From positions 1 through 10,405 of the forward strand of contig CAMFLN010000039.1 of the NCBI GenBank assembly GCA_945957305.1: 10,405 nt of DNA. Direction: 5' to 3'. Origin of the DNA: an uncultured Planctomycetaceae bacterium. Lineage in GTDB: Bacteria > Planctomycetota > Planctomycetia > Pirellulales > JACPPG01. Position 1 is the stretch's first letter. Each line of letters begins with the position of its first letter. Shown here piece by piece: positions 5,823 through 10,405 of the stretch. The notes beneath the pieces are model-generated. The model saw only the letters and a list, made by a program, of their open reading frames with translations. It had not been told where the DNA came from and made no database searches. The position numbers were made by a program, and so were the translations under genes.

Positions 5823-7310
5823 TCACTTGAGCGGGGTTTCCGCGGCATTCCTGCCCATCCAGCGGTTGGCGCTCCATAGCACGGCCAGCAGCACGGCCCA
5901 TTGCACAAGCAACGTGCCCACATTGTCAATGCGGTCCGGGCGCAGCCATTCGATCAATCTCGCTTGCAGCGTGAGGCTTTGCCCCGCCTGGCTTACCGCG
6001 GCCGGGACGTTTTGCCAGAAGAACCATGCCAGTAGCACCACGCCCTGCACGGGCACCAGCACGCGCATGACGAAGTTCCACCAGGGCCCGATCGCCATTT
6101 GATTGCAGGCCAGGTTGACGTACCGCTGGCGAAACTGGTCGAGGCCATAGCGCAACACGACGTAAGCGAACATCAAGCCGCTGGGAATCAGGGCCGTGGA
6201 CCAGACCCAGTCCTGATTCGCGAGAAAATCGAGGCTCAAAGCACTGGGCACGCCGCCGAGAATTCCCAGCGCTCCGGCAATGACTAGCGCCCGATTGCGA
6301 GTCATGCCCAAGTCTTGCAAGCCGCGCACCGCCAATTCGACCATCGAAATCAGCGACATAAACGCCGCCATGAACAGCGCGGCGAAGAAAAAGACCATGA
6401 ACAGACTGCCGGCCGGCATGCGGGCGAACAACTGCGGAAACCAGACGAACGTCAGGCCATAGTTGCCAGCCCCCACGATTTGTTTCTCGGCATCGGGCAT
6501 GATGGCAAAGATCGTGCAGATCACGGCCACGCCCGACAGCAACGATGCCACGTTGTTGCCGATCCCCAGCAGGAAGCAATTCACGCTGCTGTCATCTTTT
6601 TGGCGAACGTAGATCGCGTAGACCGTGATCAACCCCCAGCCCGAGCCAGTGTCCCAGGCGTTTTGCGTGAGCGCTTCGAGCCAGATGCGATAGTCGCCGA
6701 TTTGCGACCAGTTGACGTGAAACATGAAGTTCAAGCCGCGATCGGCCCCGGGCAGCAGCACGGCGCGCACGGCCAGTATCACGACCAGAAAAAACAAACT
6801 GGGCAAAAGCAAGGTTGTCACACGTTCGATCGCCCCCACGCCGCGCCAAATCACCAACAGCGCGAGCGCCATGCAGATCACGTGCAGCACGACGGGCCAG
6901 GGACCGGTGACGAACTGATTGTAGAACTCTTCCGGATCGGCCTGGGCCAACTGGCCAGTGAGCGAGACAACGAGATATTCCAACACCCAGCCGGTGATAA
7001 CCGAGTAATAGAACATGATGGCTACGGCCGCCAGCGTGATCCACGCCCCCATCCAGGCGAACTTGGCGCCGACCAGCCGCACAATCGACCCCAACGGCCC
7101 GGCGCGCATGCCCCGCCCCAAGGCAAACTCGAGGATGATCAGCGGGATGGACCAGGCAAAGAGCGAGATCACCCACGGTACCAGAAAAGTGCCCCCGCCG
7201 TTGCTGGCCAGGATGCGCGGAAACCGCCAGATGCTACCGGTGCCGACCGCCATGCTGAGCATGGCGAACAACAAAGCCCAGCGCGAAGAAAAGGATTTCT
7301 CTTGTTCCAT
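5823..7310 (-). CDS. Neurotransmitter:sodium symporter (SNF/LeuT-type transporter)
   Basis: This is a 495-residue inner-membrane protein with about 12 hydrophobic segments (roughly 11-30, 40-64, 88-117, 137-157, 164-184, 212-236, 248-272, 301-327, 340-359, 368-389, 412-434, 464-481). The family signature is in segment 1: AVGTGSIWRFP followed by NGGGTFLVPW. Family members import amino acids or related amines with sodium. Aligned by eye to LeuT, residues that hold sodium differ: N27 becomes S26, T254 becomes D220 and T354 becomes M318; an Asn in segment 7 is kept (N252/N253). The substrate and even the coupling ion are therefore uncertain. ATG 7310 is preferred over the TTG at 7340, because the conserved region begins soon after and TTG is a rare start; a weak GAAAG precedes 7310. 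It follows the nuclease-like gene by 101 bases on the same strand, with a terminator-like hairpin between them, so it is probably transcribed separately. Confidence 0.92.
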   Translation of the reverse strand: MEQEKSFSSRWALLFAMLSMAVGTGSIWRFPRILASNGGGTFLVPWVISLFAWSIPLIILEFALGRGMRAGPLGSIVRLVGAKFAWMGAWITLAAVAIMFYYSVITGWVLEYLVVSLTGQLAQADPEEFYNQFVTGPWPVVLHVICMALALLVIWRGVGAIERVTTLLLPSLFFLVVILAVRAVLLPGADRGLNFMFHVNWSQIGDYRIWLEALTQNAWDTGSGWGLITVYAIYVRQKDDSSVNCFLLGIGNNVASLLSGVAVICTIFAIMPDAEKQIVGAGNYGLTFVWFPQLFARMPAGSLFMVFFFAALFMAAFMSLISMVELAVRGLQDLGMTRNRALVIAGALGILGGVPSALSLDFLANQDWVWSTALIPSGLMFAYVVLRYGLDQFRQRYVNLACNQMAIGPWWNFVMRVLVPVQGVVLLAWFFWQNVPAAVSQAGQSLTLQARLIEWLRPDRIDNVGTLLVQWAVLLAVLWSANRWMGRNAAETPLK

Positions 7311-7334
7311 GCCGTCTTTCAAACGTGAGCACCG

Positions 7335-7366
7335 TTTCAAAAGGGCGCACTGGCATAGCCAGTGCG
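7335..7366 (-). terminator. Hairpin with T-run, likely terminator of the nuclease-like gene
   Basis: On the minus strand a perfect 9-bp stem (CGCACTGGC and GCCAGTGCG, loop TAT, 7346-7366) is followed by CCCTTTTG. Stem, short loop and T-run fit an intrinsic terminator for the gene ending at 7412, 45 bases upstream. The stem core also resembles dispersed planctomycete hairpin repeats, so a repeat that doubles as terminator is possible. It ends 25 bases before the symporter start codon. Confidence 0.45.
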
Positions 7367-7411
7367 ATGCAGAACTGGCTTAGCAGAATCCTCCAGTCGC
7401 CGATGTTTCCA

Positions 7412-7954
7412 CTAGTGTACACGCTCAATTCTGGTTCCGTTCACCAAGATCACGCCAATGTCCAGGTAGTGATGCATCCTCAACGTGCTCAGAGTCGGTA
7501 CAAGCGCGCGGTGTGCTGGATTGTCGAGTGCTACGAACAACTTTATTTCCTGCGGTAGGAGCGATTCGCCTCCGTAAAGAACCTTCCATGCACGATCAGG
7601 CGGGGACAATCCATCAGTCAAACGCTTCGGAGAAACGGTCGATCGGCTCTGGGCTCGAACGGGATCCTTCGCCGCGAACTCCCGCATCCGCCGCAATCCT
7701 TCGCTGCCAAGTAAAAGCGCGCCTGAGTAATACATCAGCAACTGACCAATGACCTTTGATGCGGCATCGCCGGCTGTCGAAATCTTCGCCTCGATTAAAG
7801 CGAGCTTAATTGGACCTCCGGCAGGCAACAAAGCGACGTCGACACGCCCGGCATGTAGCGCGAGACGGCAGTTTCGAATTGCCATAGCGCCGGGAAAGCC
7901 AATCCTTTCGGGTTGGTTCATGATCGCCTCTTCGATCACGCATTCCCGGTTCAT
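7412..7954 (-). CDS. Small PD-(D/E)XK nuclease-like protein
   Basis: This gene encodes 180 residues. The arrangement E8/E9 (CVIEEAIM), G-R-V-D39 (HAGRVDVALL), E55-A-K57 (LALIEAKI) and Q71 (IGQLLMYY) matches the PD-(D/E)XK fold as seen in NucS-like and other small endonuclease-type domains: an acidic residue on the first helix, D, then ExK, then a Gln on the following helix. The C-terminal part (135-180) is mixed hydrophobic and not recognised. There is no membrane segment. ATG 7954 is chosen because the nuclease-like core begins there; the frame is open to 8263, but that part lies over the divergent gene and has no family resemblance. The ribosome binding site is weak (GGGG, six bases upstream). 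GC content is about 53% against about 60% around it, which suggests recent acquisition. The protein could cut DNA or merely bind it; no target is known. Confidence 0.72.
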   Translation of the reverse strand: MNRECVIEEAIMNQPERIGFPGAMAIRNCRLALHAGRVDVALLPAGGPIKLALIEAKISTAGDAASKVIGQLLMYYSGALLLGSEGLRRMREFAAKDPVRAQSRSTVSPKRLTDGLSPPDRAWKVLYGGESLLPQEIKLFVALDNPAHRALVPTLSTLRMHHYLDIGVILVNGTRIERVH

Positions 7955-7991
7955 GGCGCGCCCCGCATTCCGTTGACACCTGCATCTTCGG

Positions 7992-8020
7992 TTGAGCCGA
8001 TTACGGTCGGCGTTTATAAG
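7992..8020 (+). promoter_or_regulatory. Candidate sigma-70-type promoter of the thioesterase gene
   Basis: TTGAGC (7992-7997) and TATAAG (8015-8020) are separated by 17 bases, the optimal spacing. Transcription would start near 8027, only about three bases before the ATG at 8030. The resulting mRNA would be almost leaderless. A second TTGACA at 7973-7978 is not correctly spaced to the same -10. Confidence 0.42.
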
Positions 8021-8029
8021 ATAGGAACA

Positions 8030-8482
8030 ATGAACGACGGCGTCACCTGCACTCATCGACTGGTCTTGCCGGTGGATACGAACCACCACGGCACGCTCTA
8101 TGCGGGGTCGCTCTTGCGCATGGCGCTCGAGGCCGCGTACATCAGCGCCGCCCAAACGATCGGCGACGGCGCGAATTTTCTGTTGCGGCGCGTTCTCAGC
8201 CTGGAATGCTACCGCCCCGTCCCCGTCGGCACGATGATCGAGATCCAGGGGACCATTCTGCACATGACGCGGGCCTACCTGGTTGTCGGGGTGATCGGCA
8301 TGCCGCTGGCGAACGACGATGGTCCCTGGATGGACGCGCTCTTGGGGTTTGTGCAGGTCGACGCCGCGGGCCAGCCGGCGCCATTACCGATCGAATCGCC
8401 CACTGCGATCGCCAGTGGTGCACAGTGGCAAGATCTCTGCGACCGGATGGAAAAGTTGCTGAGAATGCGCCACCGAGACTAG
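8030..8482 (+). CDS. Hotdog-fold acyl-CoA thioesterase-like protein
   Basis: This is a 150-residue single-domain protein of the hotdog fold, closest in appearance to YciA/BACH-type acyl-CoA hydrolases. The hallmark is VLPVDTNHHGTLYAGSLLR (12-30), where family members have LPxDTNxxGTLFGGxLL. The strand region ECYRPVPVGTMIEIQG (59-74) matches the family's F-x-x-P-V-x-x-G segment. N18 is kept. The catalytic Asp that normally follows (WMDE in relatives) appears to be Leu33, with Glu34 next to it. A Glu one residue away may take over, or the protein may bind acyl-CoA without efficient hydrolysis. ATG 8030 is preceded by AGGA only three bases upstream. The frame is open from 7913, but that extension overlaps the divergent gene and shows no family features. 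The physiological substrate cannot be inferred. Confidence 0.8.
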   Translation: MNDGVTCTHRLVLPVDTNHHGTLYAGSLLRMALEAAYISAAQTIGDGANFLLRRVLSLECYRPVPVGTMIEIQGTILHMTRAYLVVGVIGMPLANDDGPWMDALLGFVQVDAAGQPAPLPIESPTAIASGAQWQDLCDRMEKLLRMRHRD

Positions 8483-8510
8483 CGCACTGTTCCGAGGACT
8501 CTTGAAATTC

Positions 8511-8614
8511 GGGTGCCATGCTCACGCTCGCCGTGAGTATGTTCTCATGGGAAGCGTTTTGGTTCACCTCACTTTTTGTTTTGCATGGCCACACTGCGCG
8601 TGGCCATGGCCCCC
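8511..8614. repeat. 104-bp two-hairpin repeat element (REP/MITE-like)
   Basis: The element begins GGGTGCCATG and ends CATGGCCCCC, which are terminal inverted repeats matching at 9 of 10 bases. Inside are two hairpins: 8517-8541 (10-bp arms with one G-U, loop CTCGC) and 8584-8608 (perfect 9-bp arms CATGGCCAC and GTGGCCATG, loop of 7). A part copy lies at 2583-2602 (18 of 20 bases). It fills the gap between the convergent thioesterase and ATPase genes and may terminate or stabilise their transcripts. A T-rich stretch (8573-8582) precedes the second hairpin on the plus strand, so it is not a standard terminator there. Confidence 0.6.
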
Positions 8615-8624
8615 GAGCGCCGCG

Positions 8625-10405
8625 TCATTCCCAGGCCGATTGGCTCGTGCCGTCAGCTTCCTGCCATGTGGGCAGCCACACAAGCGCCGAGAGCCGAACG
8701 GCGATGTCGGCCTTTTTGGGGCGCAACGAGATCGTTTCAAATTTTTCCGTCAGCGGATCGACTTTGTTTTGCATCTCCTCGGTTGCCGCGCGAACTTCTT
8801 CGGCCAATTGCGCTTGTTGCGCGCGAAGGCTCTCGGCGCTTTCCTCGGCCGCTGTGACGTCGGACGACTGCTTCATGGTGCGCCCCATGTTGCGCGCGGC
8901 CGATTGCGCTTTGCGAACGTTGGTGGACGTCATTTTCTTGCGCCCCAGCACGAAGTCGAGCATAGCCGCGCCAAACGAGAAGATCGTGGCCATTCCTTGC
9001 TCGCGGGCTTCGACCTTTTCGCGTTGTACTTTTTGTTCGGCGCGTTGCAGCCGCTCTTCGAGCTGAGCCTGCTTGGGCGTGTACTTGGCACGGAGAGCGT
9101 CCAATTGGCGGTCGCGCTCCTCGCGTGCGGCCTGCTGCAGGCGAATGCGAAAGTCGCGCTCGGATTCGCCCGGCAGCGAGACTTGGTCCAGGATCGCGCT
9201 TTTCCACAGGTCTAGCTTGGCCAGCCGATAGACTGAATCGGTAAACGACTTCTGCCAGGCGGCCGTGGATTTCGGATTGCTGGCCTCGGCCGGCAGCGGC
9301 GCAAAGCGCGCCCCTTCCACGGAATTCTTCTCCAAATCGTCGTCGGTCAATTGTGCCGACTTCGCCGTCGTCCAATCGATTGCGCCGGTCGTGGGATGAA
9401 AATCAGCCAGCCAACAAATGGGCCGCTCGGCGTCGATTGCCAGCTTTTTGTCGTTGAAGTGCACTGTCGCCATTCCTAGCACCGCGGGACGATAGACCAA
9501 TGCCGCGTCCGCCGGCGCCGTCCCGCGCAGGGCAACGAAAAACTGCGGAATCTGCGGCGGCACCAACGGTGGCTGAGCACCAAACGGTGTCGGGTCGATT
9601 GCTGCGGCAGACTGCTGCGCGGCCGCAGGCGGAGCGGGCGCAACCGAAGGAGCCGTCGCCGCGGAGGGCGTAGCGCGCGCGGCTGATTTGTCGGCGTCGG
9701 TCAGCCGCTTGATCTGATCGCGCGTCAGCGGTCCGCACAAATACGACAAGGCCCAACGAGCTTGAAACACGACCGGCGCATCTTCGTGCACGTTGTTCAT
9801 CAAAAAGATGCGATTCTTCAGGCCCGACAGCAGGTGCGTGATCGCCTGTTTGTCGAAGGTGGCGCCGGCGCTGGCCGCGGCCCCTTGCAAGCCTTCGATC
9901 ACGCGGGCCTTGTCGCGCTCGGTTTGCAAGCGCCCCAGGAACCAGGTTCCGGCGTTCGCCAATCCCTTGTAATCCAGGTCGACCGGATTTTGCGTGGCCA
10001 GCACGATCCCCAGGCCGAAAGCCCGCGCTTGCTTCAGCAGAGTTAGCAGCGGCAATTTCGACGGCGGGTTCGCTACCGGTGGGAAATAGCCAAAGATTTC
10101 GTCCATGTAGAGCATGGCCCGCAAGCTGGTCGATCCCGGTTGGGTGCGCATCCACGAGAGCGTTTCGTTCAGCAGCATCGCCACGAAGAACATCCGCTGC
10201 GCGTCGTCGAGGTGCGCGATCGAAAAGATCGAAATGCGCGGTTTGCCAGTTGCCGAATGCAACAGCGCGCCCACGTCGAGTGGCTCACCGTCGAGCCAGG
10301 AGGAAAAGCCGGGGGCCGAAAGCAGATTGTTCAGCTTCATGGCCAGGGCGAAGCGATCCTTGGCCGGAAAAAAGCTCTCCAGGTCGACGACGCCAATCTT
10401 GGCGA
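8625..10405 (-). CDS. HerA/FtsK-type ATPase with coiled-coil C-terminus (partial, N-terminus missing)
   Basis: The reading frame is open to the window edge, giving the last 592 residues of a larger protein. In fragment numbering, a Walker B strand is at 96-102 (AMLYMDE). It is followed by FGYFPPVANPPSK, a sensor-like strand GIVLATQNP (132-140) and arginines typical of the HerA/DUF87 group (GTWFLGRLQTERDKARV, 152-168). Walker A must lie upstream. After the ATPase core comes an Ala/Pro-rich linker (about 241-285). A domain of unknown function (about 286-400) follows, then a charged coiled coil (about 415-470), a short hydrophobic Gly-containing segment (471-488), a second helical region (about 500-557) and a compact end (ALVWLPTW). 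HerA-type ATPases form hexamers that move DNA, often with nucleases such as NurA. The hydrophobic segment might contact the membrane. The role of this long-tailed form is not known to me. Confidence 0.85.
   Translation of the reverse strand, partial: AKIGVVDLESFFPAKDRFALAMKLNNLLSAPGFSSWLDGEPLDVGALLHSATGKPRISIFSIAHLDDAQRMFFVAMLLNETLSWMRTQPGSTSLRAMLYMDEIFGYFPPVANPPSKLPLLTLLKQARAFGLGIVLATQNPVDLDYKGLANAGTWFLGRLQTERDKARVIEGLQGAAASAGATFDKQAITHLLSGLKNRIFLMNNVHEDAPVVFQARWALSYLCGPLTRDQIKRLTDADKSAARATPSAATAPSVAPAPPAAAQQSAAAIDPTPFGAQPPLVPPQIPQFFVALRGTAPADAALVYRPAVLGMATVHFNDKKLAIDAERPICWLADFHPTTGAIDWTTAKSAQLTDDDLEKNSVEGARFAPLPAEASNPKSTAAWQKSFTDSVYRLAKLDLWKSAILDQVSLPGESERDFRIRLQQAAREERDRQLDALRAKYTPKQAQLEERLQRAEQKVQREKVEAREQGMATIFSFGAAMLDFVLGRKKMTSTNVRKAQSAARNMGRTMKQSSDVTAAEESAESLRAQQAQLAEEVRAATEEMQNKVDPLTEKFETISLRPKKADIAVRLSALVWLPTWQEADGTSQSAWE

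Noticed and set aside
6315..7328. Long plus-strand open frame (337 codons) over the symporter gene
   Set aside because: Composition is dominated by His, Gln, Arg and Asp, typical of the antisense of a membrane protein gene; no motifs.
7913..8029. N-terminal extension of the thioesterase-like protein to 7913
   Set aside because: The added 39 residues overlap the divergent gene and the promoter candidate and do not resemble the hotdog family.
7955..8263. N-terminal extension of the PD-(D/E)XK-like gene to 8263
   Set aside because: The extension is antisense to the thioesterase-like gene and lacks conserved features; ATG 7954 begins the recognisable core.

Overview
The window is about 10.4 kb of GC-rich (roughly 60%) bacterial DNA. 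Every gene follows ordinary bacterial layout. The best guess is a member of the Planctomycetota, Pirellulales-like. I infer this from several things together: an LmbE-type BshB1-like deacetylase, a short protein placed just before xerC, sigma-54 activator and NarL-type regulators, and GC-rich dispersed hairpin repeats of a kind I associate with planctomycete intergenic DNA. No rRNA or tRNA is present, so this assignment is inference.

Layout. Positions 15-704 (+) encode an LmbE/PIG-L metal-dependent deacetylase, probably BshB1. A 490-base gap with palindromes follows. Positions 1196-2413 (+) hold a likely two-gene operon: an 82-residue protein of unknown function with a very strong ribosome binding site, then a XerC/XerD-type tyrosine recombinase with all catalytic residues. 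The gap 2414-2780 is packed with inverted repeats. Three two-component regulators follow: a single-domain, degenerate CheY-like receiver (2781-3164, +), a NarL/FixJ-type regulator (3228-3866, -), and an NtrC-type sigma-54 activator (4353-5732, +). No histidine kinase is encoded here.

Positions 5823-7310 (-) encode a neurotransmitter:sodium symporter (LeuT fold) whose sodium-site residues look altered. Positions 7412-7954 (-) encode a small protein with a PD-(D/E)XK nuclease-like signature and a GC content visibly lower than its neighbours. Divergent from it, 8030-8482 (+) encodes a hotdog-fold acyl-CoA thioesterase-like protein whose best promoter candidate would give an almost leaderless transcript. 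The right end (8625 to beyond 10405, -) is the C-terminal 592 residues of a large HerA/FtsK-type ATPase with a proline/alanine linker and coiled coils; its Walker A lies outside the window.

The genes look mostly like independent housekeeping or regulatory units rather than one pathway. I do not see a clear-cut new system. The least explained items are the degenerate receiver set among repeats, the low-GC nuclease-like gene near the HerA-type ATPase, the modified symporter, and three kinds of dispersed palindromic repeat confined to gene borders.
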